DNA from: Zizania palustris
Lineage: Eukaryota; Streptophyta; Magnoliopsida; Poales; Poaceae
NCBI GenBank assembly: GCA_019279435.1
Contig: JAAALK010000283.1
Span: 62,726,642-62,790,641, forward strand
Length of the DNA stretch: 64,000 bases
Reading direction: 5' to 3'
A program made the translations under genes and the position numbers. The notes beneath the pieces were generated by a model that was given only the letters and a program-made list of their open reading frames with translations, was not told where the DNA came from and ran no database searches. This document shows positions 11,940 through 21,654 of the stretch, piece after piece. Position 1 is the stretch's first letter. Every line of letters starts with the position of its first letter.

Positions 11940-12571
11940 AAAAATATTTTGCCGAGTGTTACACTCGGCAAAGCCACCTGCAGTGCACAGAAACGTGCCA
12001 CGTGGCACGTTTCTGTGCACTCTGGGGAGGCTTTGCCGAGTGCCTCCACGTGGCACTCGGCGAAGGGGGTGTGCCGAGTGCCACGGGGGCACTCGGCGAA
12101 GCCCCACGCGCCACGTGCCCCCCCTCCCCCGAGCCCCTTCGCCGAGTGCCCCCCTTGGCACTCGGCACACCCCCTTCGCCGAGTGCCACGTGGGGCACTC
12201 GGCGAACCCCCCTCGCGCCACGTGCCCCCCCCCCGAGCCACCTTCGCCGAGTGCCCCCCGTGGCACTCGGCACACCCCCTTCGCCGAGTGCCGCGTGGGG
12301 CACTCGGCGAAGCCCCGTTAACGGCCACCCCGGCCGTCAACCGTGGACTTCGCCGAGTGCTATACGTGGCACTCGGCGAAGTCTATATTGCACTCGGCAA
12401 AGACTTCGCCGAGTGCCCGATAAATTGCACTCGGCGAACCCTCACGTCGCCGACACGTTCAGTGCCGAGTGGGGTTCGCCGAGTGTGGCACTCGGCGAAG
12501 CCTTTGCCGAGTGCATTGTGGGCTTCGCCGAGTGCCCTAGACACTCGGCAAACCCTAGTGTTCCCGTAGTA
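11940..12571. repeat. 3' subterminal array of copy 1
   Basis: More than twenty GCCGAGTGC / GCACTCGGC motifs in both orientations, often spaced as inverted pairs, many followed by CACGTGG. A perfect 40-bp palindrome (AGTGCACAG... arms) lies at 11982-12021. The array ends in GTTCCCGTAGTA. These are the expected TNPA-type binding sites. Long open frames on both strands here (products rich in HSAK and RRVP) are artefacts of the repeats. Confidence 0.9.
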
Positions 12572-12969
12572 TATATGCACATGATTATATTAGGCATTCT
12601 TTGACTTCAAATTCAACCGGATGCATATAGAACTGGATTTGTTTCTGGTCAGAGACTATATACGCATGCATGCATATATCGGCATGAACGCATTATACCT
12701 TGGAGTTTAGAATTTGATCTTCTTTTCTTTCTGCAAAGATTGTCTCTGGTCTCCGCTCGTAATTGACTTGCATAAAGATGCATGCCATATGACGTCATGT
12801 GCTTAGACCTTTCTTTTGGAATTAATATGTCTAACTCATGCTATCATCATTAATTATATTGTATTAAATATGTATATACCCAATAAGTTAACTAATAATG
12901 GCCAGATAATTAGTTATGGCTAATGAACAAAATAGGAACTATCAAGACCAACTTTTGCTATATATGGGC
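12572..12969 (-). repeat. Inverted host repeat X, right copy
   Basis: Reverse complement of 1663-2064, abutting the 3' terminus of CACTA copy 1. Beyond 12969 the sequence departs from the left copy, which continues into the detached terminus at 1069-1663. It has no coding potential. Confidence 0.9.
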
Positions 12970-13378
12970 TTGGCCTACTACTATTTGGTACGTCGTGCTG
13001 GCCAATGCATGGGATGGTCAACCGGTCAACCACTAGCTTGAAGAGAAATTTCCCCTTTTCTCAGTAATTACATCCAAAGAACATATTACACTTCTTTAAA
13101 GCACAAGAATATCAAAAGCGTATGAAACGATTATAGTTTGACGCCGTAAAAATTAAATCCGAAAATAAAGAGTTTGCTACTGAAAGGATAAAATCACAAC
13201 TTAAAGCAATGCTAGATGTAAAATGGAATATGAGCATATTCGATCTTATTAGAACTTCAATTGAATGTATTGGGGCAAGAGCATAAGCAATCTCTGGCTA
13301 ATGGTAGCTCAGCTCGATGCTATATGCTCTTAAGCTATTCAATAAGAAAACGATCAATTAAACGCATAAATATACGCT

Positions 13379-13424
<46 letters not shown>
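12970..13424. other. AT-rich spacer with TA microsatellite
   Basis: No gene seen. Contains a (TA)n(GA)n microsatellite at about 13384-13430, next to the following MITE. Confidence 0.6.
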
Positions 13425-13429
<5 letters not shown>

Positions 13430-13432
<3 letters not shown>

Positions 13433-13696
13433 GAGTTTTATCAACTTTGCCAAGGTAGTGTCAGATACAAGGTACCGTGAGGTATCAAAATAAATCTAAT
13501 TGTTGATTTGTAGGGACATGATTAGAAAATTTTACTATTTTGATGTGAAAGTGCTAAAATGCCCATCCACCCTTAAAATTACTATTTTTTGAGTAGGAAG
13601 GTACTCGGAGGTACTACATAATGTGAACAATTAGATGAGAGTGATCAATGACTTAGATTTGGTATCTCTTTAGCCTCAAGGATGGTAAAACTCCTC
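13430..13696. mobile_element. MITE with GAGGAGTTTTA ends
   Basis: About 267 bp with inverted ends GAGGAGTTTTATCA and GGTAAAACTCCTC, no coding capacity, inserted between (GA)n and (TA)n tracts. The low-complexity flanks prevent a clear target-duplication call, so the superfamily is uncertain. Confidence 0.6.
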
Positions 13697-13720
13697 ATAT
13701 ATATATGTATATATATAAAC

Positions 13721-14012
13721 GGAAGCGCTATTCTATACCACGTGTGTAGAATAACTATTCTGCACTGACCACCGACCACTTTTAGTAGTACATTTTCTCA
13801 GTAGAATAACAATTGAGTACTACTTTTTTTCTCAGTAGAATATTCTACACATGTGGTGTAGAATATAATTTGTATATGTATATATATACACACACACGTG
13901 AGCGCTATTCTACATCACGTATGTAGAATAGCTATTCTACACCGACTACTTTAGTAGTAGAGTTTATCGGTAGAATAGCTATTCTACACCCGTGGTGTAG
14001 AACAACGCTCCC
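13721..14012. mobile_element. Two diverged MITE copies side by side
   Basis: Two related short inverted-repeat elements at about 13721-13865 and 13899-14012. Each opens with AGCGCTATTCTA followed by a CACG.GTGTAGAATA palindrome, and the mirrored version closes each. The second is better preserved. They are separated by a TATATA/CACACA tract. Noncoding. Confidence 0.6.
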
Positions 14013-14114
14013 GTATGTATTTATGTATATATATATATGCTCTTGGTTCTGTGACAAATTTGTATTATTTTACTTATCTAGCTTTGCATGTGCACGTGTT
14101 TAATTATGGATCGA

Positions 14115-15115
14115 AATTAGAATCATTAAAAGCATCTGGACTTTGCTGATCCCACATTGAGCCACGTCATCATTTCGCAAAAAGGCCCTCCGCTTTTCAG
14201 GTAATTTGTTGTGGTCCCCGCGTTTTGCCTAGCAGCTCCCGCGAGCCGCCACGTCCCCTGGGGCCGGGCCAGATTTTTTGCGAAAACGTCCTCCAGTTTG
14301 TCTCTATTTGCGCGAAGACTCGGCACCCCGTCTCCACTGAGTCACGCTTTTGCGGCCAAGCCCCTATTTTCTGATATTTTATACCCGAAGGAGAGGAAAA
14401 TCGAAAAAACAAAGTGTGCTCTGAAATCAGAAAGGTCAGGGATGTTTTCGCAAAACGTCCAGCCATCAGGGGTCCAGAGCCCCTACATGCTAGCTCTCCC
14501 ATTTGACTATCTCCGTCCCCCATCCCCATGGCCTAACCCTAGCCGCGCCCAAGGTTTTCCCAGTCGGCACCGGCGTCGCCCCACCCCAAAATCTGCCATC
14601 GGCGCCATCCTCCGTCCTAGATCCGCCACCTCGCCGGCACCGTCTCCGCCCAGATCAACCGTCGGTACCTCTCCCGCTTATTGCGTTGTGGTGACGCAGG
14701 TGAAGACTGTTGCCAATGACGGCTACGACGTCGTCCAGGTCGGGTACCACGAAGTCTGCGACAACAAGCTCACATGACAAGTGACGGCTAAACCTGCTCG
14801 CTTCCCGCCGCCATCGCCGCGCCGCTACTACCGGAGAGCCCGCCGCCTGGGAGGAGTCTCTCGGTGTGCGCGCACACGTGCTCCCCAAGCTCTCTCTGCC
14901 GCCGCCGTCGCTGTCGTGATCTGCGCAAGTAAGTGTTCATTGTTTCTGTGTTATCTTCTGTTCGAAACCCTAGCTCACGCTCCCCTGATCTGTATCTCCG
15001 TCACTCCGTGCGCTAATTCTGCTGCACACATGATCTTGACCTTACAAGATCTGCAGCAGCAAAAAACCCTCCTAGACCACAGTTTGAAACAACTACAGCA
15101 GAGGTAGGAAAGCTG
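14115..15115 (+). other. Promoter-like and chimeric 5' gene block
   Basis: A GC-rich segment in AT-rich surroundings, with leader-like sequence (repeated CCCTAACCC / GAAACCCTAG-type motifs) and candidate splice donors near 14930 (AAGTAAGT) and 15104 (GAGGTAGG). It contains the plastid L3 fragment annotated separately. A short Gln/Leu-rich frame at 15030-15104 just before a donor could be an exon. No complete gene can be assembled. It may be a transposon-assembled chimera or a decayed gene. Confidence 0.35.
14679..14777 (+). pseudogene. Captured fragment of plastid ribosomal protein L3
   Basis: The frame encodes a ~30-residue stretch with VVTQVKT, DGYDVVQVGY and DNKLT, which matches the conserved GNVVTQVKT...DGYNAVQVGY...RKLTKPE segment of bacterial-type (chloroplast) L3. 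The similarity begins and ends abruptly and a stop follows at once, so this is a gene fragment, not a functional rplC homologue. Recognition is by motif, not by a search. Confidence 0.6.
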
Positions 15116-15892
15116 ATTTTAGAGTGGGCACATCTGCTTTGCAGACTATGTAAATTGTCTCCAGTTTATTATTTAACTTTTACTAGAATTATAGGCTTTG
15201 CATTACTTTGGCACCTTTTAAACTCTAGAACGCTTAGCCAGCATAGAGTTCAGGAACACAATAATGGTTTGATATTGCTAATTTTAAGCACGATAGTACG
15301 ATACATTATTTTGTTTTTTGAAGAAGTCATAGCCTAGATGATTAATTAATGATAGCATGTGATGTACTTTCTGTCCTAGAAATATATTACATTTGAGAAT
15401 CTGTCATTTTCCTTGTGAATTGTGATATTTCCTATTGTTGTGTTTGAATATTAAAAGTTATTAAAATAGTTTAGTGGGATGTCATGTGCTTGTTAGCGTA
15501 CTTATTTGAACTATTGCCTCATATTATTCTAAGATGATTTAAATTCAAATATTGGAACACAGTAACTTAGTAAGAATCAAAAGTAGGAATTATTGGGATG
15601 TTATGTAGACATGTATTTCAAGTTTCAACATGTACAACGTAACAACGAATGTGCATGTTATGAAAATGTATAACTCTGAATCATTTGTGTGTAAATGATG
15701 CTGTAACTTACTGTGACCTTGCCTGAATATTTATAGTTGTGGTTTTTTACTACATGGAATTATTCCTTGTAGAATGTTAGATTCATATAATCCTATCCAA
15801 CTTTCTTACAGAAGCTGGCATTATAATCAAGAGGAGTCAGGTAATTAAAAACTTTTCCCCTTTTGTTCACGGAAACTTTTAAGAACACATTC
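15116..15892. other. AT-rich, intron-like stretch
   Basis: No coding region or repeat is recognised. It lies between a donor-like site at 15104 and the TRIM insertion and would suit an intron of the chimeric block. Confidence 0.3.
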
Positions 15893-15897
15893 CTAAA

Positions 15898-16260
15898 TGT
15901 TGGACTATGGATAAAAGCCCCCACCTCTCCCACTATAACGCCTAGGTTTTATGGTTGGGTTGGCTAGGTGGGGTGAGCCTAACATGATATCAGAGCCAAG
16001 GTCCTGGGTTCGAACCCCCCTGACCACGCATTTCCGCTGCGCGATTTCCCCTGCGCCTCTTTCGTGTGTTGAGACCTGTTGCGGGCTACGCCGGGCTTTA
16101 GAACCTGTTGCGGGCTACGCCGGGCTTTAGAACCTGTTGCGGGCTACGCCAGGCTCACACGCCGTAGAGGGAATGTTGGACTATGGATAAAAGCCCCCAC
16201 CTTTCCCACTATAACGCCTAGGTTTTATGGTTGAGTTGGCTAGGTGGGGTGAGCCTAACA
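15898..16260 (+). mobile_element. TRIM/SMART miniature LTR retrotransposon
   Basis: Two direct 87-bp terminal repeats (15898-15984 and 16174-16260), each beginning TGTTGG and ending CTAACA and differing at two bases. A primer-binding site follows the first LTR (TGATATCAGAGCC, complementary to initiator tRNA-Met). A purine tract (GTAGAGGGAA) precedes the second. A perfect 5-bp target duplication, CTAAA, lies at 15893-15897 and 16261-16265. Total length is 363 bp with no coding capacity. The interior has three copies of a ~29-bp repeat (CCTGTTGCGGGCTACGCC core). It must be moved by enzymes of an autonomous LTR element. Confidence 0.95.
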
Positions 16261-16692
16261 CTAAAGTTCAAACAGCTATTGTTCTTCATTGTTTGCATAT
16301 GGACACGGACGGTTTCCAATATCCAAAATGTAACTCTCCATCAAAAAACAAGGAAACCTTGGCTAGAATAGTTCCTGCATTGTTGATAATGATGTTAATG
16401 AAGTGCCTTTGTTGATCCTTGTGTGTCTTTTCAGTGCTTAGTTCTAAAGAAACACTATGTCACTATACTTTAATTAAGGATCATGTAGAGTCATCTCTAC
16501 TTGCCAACTATCAGCATAGTGTTTTTTGTGTTATCTCGTTTAGTTTTTTAAAAAGTATACCTTTATGTTTCTCTGTACGGATCAGTTCACAAGATGCTTA
16601 CCATGGTTTCTATCTTACTGACATGCTTTTCAGACTCGTATAAGTACAAAAGCTAAGTGTAAGGTTGCAAGAGAGATTAAAACGACCGTACA

Positions 16693-17049
16693 TTGGGGCT
16701 AATGCCTTTCACAACAATGGGTAGAAGACCATTCATCTTTGGCAGAACCGCGGAGGAGGTTCTTTCAAATGAAGAGTATGTTGACGACTTTGTGGAGCAG
16801 AAGCATGGTGTGCCTGATGAGGATGTGGGCGCTGTGCCTGGTGAGGACGTGCCTGATTTGGAGAATTTTCAAGGGATATGCTTATCAATAAATTGTAGAA
16901 TTTCACATGTTATGTACAATGGTACCCTGGTCTCTTGTTGCAACATGATTTGCAAACATTTCTGGCTTTCGGCTCTCACCCCATATGCCTTCATCATTTA
17001 TTCAGGCTATCTGCTCGCATCAAGATGGTTTAATGATGTCGTGCTATGA
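16693..17049 (+). CDS. Unrecognised exon-like open frame
   Basis: A 118-codon open frame downstream of the TRIM. The first ~60 residues look exon-like and acidic (RTAEEVLSNEEYVDDFVEQ then a PDEDVGAVPGEDVP repeat). After about 16870 composition turns AT-rich and intron- or UTR-like, with a CAAGGGATATG junction and no clear donor. I do not recognise the family. It could be the last exon of the gene block beginning near 14.2 kb, interrupted by the TRIM. Start and end are uncertain. Confidence 0.3.
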   Translation: MGLMPFTTMGRRPFIFGRTAEEVLSNEEYVDDFVEQKHGVPDEDVGAVPGEDVPDLENFQGICLSINCRISHVMYNGTLVSCCNMICKHFWLSALTPYAFIIYSGYLLASRWFNDVVL

Positions 17050-17089
17050 ATTAGAGTAGGGTTTGCATCTGAGAAAGGTGGCATTATGG

Positions 17090-17530
17090 TTGTCACGGCG
17101 CCCCGGTGAAACCAGTCGCTAGGGGGCTGACTGGACGCCTAGGCGTCGCCTAGGCGACCAATTAAAATCAGCAAACAGAGGTCAGCACTCAGCATTTTAG
17201 CAAAAATGTCGCCTTCTGCTGCCTTCTGCTTTCCTTTTGCTGCCTGCTGCGGCGAGGGAGCAGGGGAGGGGGAAGCAGAGGTGGCGGCACGGGGAGGGGA
17301 AGCAGAGGCGGCCGGGCGGCCGGCGGCGCAAGGGGAAGCAGAGCCGGCGGCCGGTGATGCAAGGGGCAGAGGCGGCGGCGCAACTCGCAAGGGGAGGGGA
17401 AGCAGAGGCGGCCGGGCGGCCGGCGGCGCAAGGGGAAGCAGATCCGGCGGCCGGTGGCGCAAGGGGCAGAGGCGGCGGCGCAACTCGCAAGGGGAAGGGG
17501 ACAAACCGAAAGTCAAATCTGGGCCTGTGT
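17090..17530. repeat. GC-rich block with 100-bp tandem repeat
   Basis: Two direct 100-bp units at 17291-17390 and 17391-17490, each beginning GGGGAGGGGAAGCAGAGGCG, with a short third start at 17491. Upstream, 17130-17160 holds palindromic CGCCTAGGCGTCGCCTAGGCG. Overlapping open frames on both strands (Ala/Pro/Arg-rich) look like composition artefacts. Function unknown. Confidence 0.7.
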
Positions 17531-17836
17531 GTTTGACAAATGGGCTCAAGAACTACATGTCAGACACTCATATAGAGCAAAAGAACAAATTATACCAACT
17601 CATATGTGACATAAATGCAAATCTCCCAATATAATATATAATGTGGGGAAAAGTGTAAGACAGATGACCGTTTGGGTGACGATCGAATAGTTTAATCTGC
17701 CGCCAGTAATGCTCTGATTTGAGAAGACCCAAGACGAGATTGAATATATAGGTCCAACTGACTGCTTCGATTTATTTGATTTAATTTAGACTAAACTGCG
17801 TTTCAAAAGTAATTGTTATAGTTATAAATTTGTCTG

Positions 17837-17879
<43 letters not shown>

Positions 17880-18465
17880 CAACATGAGACACAAATTTCC
17901 GTGGAAACACTTAAAAAACTATATGAGAAAAAATCAACTACTATAGGTTAACTTGAAGGCACTGTAATAAACTTATTCTATTGAAACTCAATCTATTTCA
18001 GTGATAATCCAACAATTATATAGGCTAATTTGGTATGAGATTGATTGCTACGGATGAAATAAAATTTTTGACAAATTTTATGTCTGGGGTAGCAGTGTAG
18101 CACAACGCCTACTAGTTTTAATTTTTTTTACCTCCTAGATCGACTCGTGGTACCATCAAACTGTGGGAAATTTTAGAGGTAATGTTTAAGTATAAATTTT
18201 GGTGTCTCCTAGTATCTAGTATAAAAAATTATGATACTGTGAAATCACTCTCAAACTATAGTTGTATCAAGATGTACTATAATTTAGTGTATAAAAAAAG
18301 GTAATATCCAACACAAATGTTAACAAAACCATAACTATTTGGCAACGGATGATCACTAGCTTTTGTTGATTATACCAAGATGCATGTGTACGTGTTGATT
18401 ATTTGTTAGAGCGATTGTTGGCTGCGGCGAGGCTGGTGAACCAGGGAGAAAGAAGCTGTACCAAC
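17531..18465. other. AT-rich spacer with TA microsatellite
   Basis: No gene seen. A (TA)n microsatellite lies at about 17839-17877. Confidence 0.6.
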
Positions 18466-18885
18466 TAAGAACATCTCTATATTATCCCATTTAATTTGTT
18501 ATTTCCTAGAATAATAAGAATGGTCAAAAATAATTCTAGTATTTTTCTTATTTAGCTTGCTATTTTAGGTGGCTTCTTATCTTCCTTCTATGACTTGCAT
18601 GCATGCTTCTTCTATCATGTCACCAAGATTCATCGTCGTCCCGCTATTGTGTAGCAAGAGTAATAAAAATATAGTCATTGATAGCTATAACATATTGATA
18701 AAATATAGATAAATTCAAATAAAAATAAATAAAAATAGATAGTAAGCTAAATCTAAGAAGTAAATTAAAATAGACAGTAAAATAGGAATCAACTTGAAAT
18801 AGAGAGACTTGCTATTTTCTTTGATAAAAAATTAAAAATAGCATGAAAATACTTTAATGAATAGCTGAACCTACATAATATTGAC
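18466..18885 (+). mobile_element. Probable MITE relic, AT-rich family
   Basis: AT-rich stretch whose second half (about 18650-18800: AAAATATAGATAAATTCAAA and AAATAGATAGTAAGC) is similar to the reverse complement of 38160-38410. The two therefore belong to one repeat family. Ends are not defined. Noncoding. Confidence 0.4.
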
Positions 18886-19605
18886 ACGTATAGGCCATGG
18901 GTGATACAATAGAAAGCGGCTCCTCTTATGTTTGGGGCTCCAACTACATCTGCAGTCACACGATCCGCACCGTTCGGCGGGGATCCAACGGTGCAGAGGT
19001 GAGCCTCACCTTCGTACGGAACTCACCTCCAAAACCCCTTTCAGCATCTGTCGGATCGAAATCCAATGTACTACGGATTGGGACGACCCTCCGCACTCTC
19101 GGCGAAATCGAATTCAGAATCTCATTTCGATGTGACGACGTGTTCATAGACCATGGCCATGAATATTCATGGTTTGTTTGACACTTTGACCACAAATACG
19201 TATAGTAGTCGTGCCATTTCATCTCAAAATGAAAATTAAATGAGAGGAAAAGAAACATGTTTTTCTCATGTGGTCAAGATATACAATGAACAATAATAAA
19301 AGAACACTATATTAATTCATTTTTGTAACTACTTCATCAATACACATTTTTATTCAAATTCATATACTCCACGTACTATGTACATTTTTTTTACTTAATT
19401 GCCACGTACTACACTGTTGGCAAAAAACTAAGAAATCAATTGAGGCTTTTGAATATATTTAAAAATATCTATATTTATATAAAACTATTCTTCATGATAA
19501 ATCTAACCATACCATTTTTTTTATAAAATTCTAATATTTTTATGATTTAATTATAATCTAAAATATGGACGGCCGGGCCGGATTGCGTCGTCGATCGTCG
19601 GCGTC
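18886..19605. other. Spacer downstream of the peptide gene
   Basis: Mostly AT-rich. A more balanced 250-bp patch at 18897-19180 has an open frame of 94 codons with no family resemblance, flanked by AT-rich DNA. It was not accepted as a gene. Confidence 0.4.
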
Positions 19606-19609
19606 AATC

Positions 19610-19918
19610 CTACGGCGGGCAGACGTTGTTGGGGCTGTAGGTGGTGCACGACGGGCCCGAACCGGACAGCTGCTGCCGGTAGAGCCGCCGGAGCGTCTCC
19701 ACGATGGACGCCGGCACACCACCGGCAGCTGCTAGACTACTCCCCCCGCCGCCGGTGGCGGCGACCACCCAGCCATCGACTTCTCCGTCCAACCGCCGTG
19801 CCGCCGCCGCCGTGGTGGTTAGCACCGACAGCAGCAGCATCAGCACCGCCGCCACGACGAGCATCACCGGCCTCCTCGTCCTCCTCCCCAGCATGCTCGC
19901 CCCCACTACGGCCAGCAT
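19610..19918 (-). CDS. Small secreted peptide precursor (putative)
   Basis: Single-exon frame of 102 aa. Residues ~1-42 form a signal peptide (basic GRRTRRP, then a strongly hydrophobic V/L/A-rich core ending AAAARR). A variable Gly/Ala-rich middle follows. The last ~24 residues hold two cysteines eight residues apart (SCTTYSPNNVC) and end PP. This layout (signal, variable pro-region, compact Cys-containing C-terminus) is typical of plant secreted signalling peptides; I do not recognise the family. A TATA box at 20053-20063 (minus) lies ~135 bp upstream of the ATG. GC-rich coding sequence in AT-rich DNA supports a real gene. No neighbour forms a unit with it. Confidence 0.7.
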   Translation of the reverse strand: MLAVVGASMLGRRTRRPVMLVVAAVLMLLLSVLTTTAAAARRLDGEVDGWVVAATGGGGSSLAAAGGVPASIVETLRRLYRQQLSGSGPSCTTYSPNNVCPP

Positions 19919-20052
19919 GGTCGGCCTGCGACGACCAACACCAACTCTAGCTTAGCCCTCCTCTCCTCTCTCTGCTCTCTTCTGGTGTAGCTCTCGTAGA
20001 TCTCTTTCTTGCAGCAATGCAAAATTGCAATCGATGGAACTGGTCGTCACGC

Positions 20053-20063
20053 CTATATATATA
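20053..20063 (-). promoter_or_regulatory. TATA box of the peptide gene
   Basis: On the minus strand this reads TATATATATAG, about 135 bp upstream of the ATG at 19918. A transcript start near 20030 and a ~110-nt leader would be expected. Confidence 0.55.
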
Positions 20064-20514
20064 ATGGTCATGGTCGGGGAGGACGACGCGACCGAGATTT
20101 TTAAGAGGAAGTGTTCAAAGATGAAAGGCAAGTGAGATAAAAAACTAAATATAAATTTAATTACGTTTGTTAGAATTTTGAGATAGACTCAAATGAATAT
20201 TTTGAGATACTTCTAAATAAATCTAATTATGTTTAATACCATATACATACTCATACGTGGTAAAAGCTACATGCCAATTACGTACGTGCGTCGACCTTGT
20301 TTTTTTTTCTATAACATGAATTGCATGGCGTTTTCGCTCTGAAAAGTCCACGCGCGCGCAAACGCTTGCAAGCACATTACGATCAACGTGTGGCGCTCGC
20401 TAGCCCGAAATGCAATTCAATTCAATTCAATTCGACTCGATTTCGATTCGTTGTTTGATTTGAACAGCAAGAGACTGTGCAGTGCCTGGCTAGCTGCACG
20501 AATGCAAGGAGCAG
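20064..20514. other. Upstream region of the peptide gene
   Basis: Probable distal promoter sequence, with a short (AATTC)n tract near 20412-20432. No further feature recognised. Confidence 0.3.
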
Positions 20515-21250
20515 CAGCCGGTTTAGTCAAGCAGACGACGATTAATTGACTAAAATTATTGTGTGAATATAGTAAACTCACTTCCGTCAAAATTACACGG
20601 CTTGGGATGTTTTGCATGGTTTAATTTTCGATAGACAACTTTGACCCTTTTTATATATTTTATAACAAGTTTATAAAAAAATTAAAGAAATATAACACTA
20701 CGAATGAAAATCTACTCATACGACCATTTTAATGATTTTTTACTAGGCGTTTTAAAAGGTATCAACAACTAATGTTTTAAATGTTTAACCAGAGTACGGA
20801 GTACCATTATATTTTAATGTTTTAATGTATTAATATTAGCAAGATCGAGGAAGAAGTCGATGTGTTATGTGTTAATGACCAGGTGAGTGCATTGCATGCC
20901 TTGATAGGCAAGGCTGTTAACTGTTTGCATCGTCTCCGGTTTGACTTGATAATTAATTCGATGGGATGTACTTAATTTGGTCGTGAGTTCACTGGTCTTT
21001 TGGTGTGTGCACAATGGTCAAATACTTGGAATCCTCTTGTTTCCCATCTTTCTTTTTATAAAACTTGCCATTCTTGGATGCATGGTATTCAACCATGCAC
21101 GCACGCTTGTGTCCTTTAATTTGTCCTGAATTTTTCACGCCCTACTAGTGTTCATCCAAAGTCAAAACCCTATGCCGATTGCCAAGAAAACGGTCACAAG
21201 TTAGTTAGACGGTTCACCAATTTTCCGGACTCTTACGTGTAATCATGGGC
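20515..21250 (+). repeat. Diverged direct duplication, copy A
   Basis: Similar in order and orientation to 28532-29027: both run GACTAAAATTATTGTG, then GACCAGGTGAGTGCATTGC, GGTTTGACTTG, ATTAATTCGATG, CATGCA..GCACG, and finally TTCACCG/ATTTTTCCGG and CTTACGTGTAAT. Indels separate the copies. No coding region is evident. The two copies flank about 7.3 kb containing the B3 relic and gypsy element. Confidence 0.7.
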
Positions 21251-21409
21251 GGGCGAAGTCGGATTCTAAGTATGGTGCAAATGCATACGTCGTTTAAAAT
21301 AATTAGCTATTATGTTTATATTTATATATATCACATAGTGCAATATAGTGTATTTTTATAGCTCAACCAGTAGTCGCTAGAGAAGTTAATCGACTATCAC
21401 TCGTGACTT

Positions 21410-21570
21410 CCACTAATAAATAGGTAGAGCACCGAAGTGAATCGTCACGCTTTTTATTTCGTGCAACCCAAACCCTATACTAATGCCGCCGTAGTTGCCT
21501 TCGTCGTGCTCCTCGCCGCTCCGTTGCCCGTGTGGCCGTGCCCTCCGCACTTCGGTTGCATTCTTATTCT
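21410..21570 (+). repeat. Promoter-like duplicated segment, copy A
   Basis: ATAAATAGG..G.GCACCGAAGT, then TTTCG.GCAACCC and a CTCCTCGCCGC stretch. The same ordered motifs recur at 23112-23330. A TATA-like AATAAATAGG followed by leader-like sequence suggests a duplicated promoter/5' UTR, upstream of the B3-like relic. Confidence 0.5.
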
Positions 21571-21654
21571 CGTAAGTTTGTTCATGCTTACAATTAAATT
21601 TTAGCTTATAAAACCATTTATCCAAAATTTTCTTATTGAATTTGTGAATTATGG

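Larger units (their letters stand above)
2065..12571 (+). mobile_element. CACTA transposon, copy 1
   Basis: A 10.5-kb CACTA (En/Spm) element. Its 5' terminus reads TACTACCGGAAA and its 3' terminus GTTCCCGTAGTA, so the outermost C/G of the canonical CACTA end is changed at both ends. Inside are subterminal GCCGAGTGC repeats, a two-exon TNP2-type transposase and a seven-exon TNPA-type gene, all on the plus strand. Overall structure matches copy 2. No 3-bp target duplication is visible (ATG before, TAT after); instead the same host sequence flanks both ends in inverted orientation. The altered terminal bases and the stop codon in TNPA suggest it is not autonomous now. Confidence 0.93.

Noticed and set aside
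18897..19181. 94-codon frame in a GC-balanced patch
   Set aside because: No domain, signal or splice context recognised, and overlapping frames exist on both strands. Possible gene fragment but unsupported.
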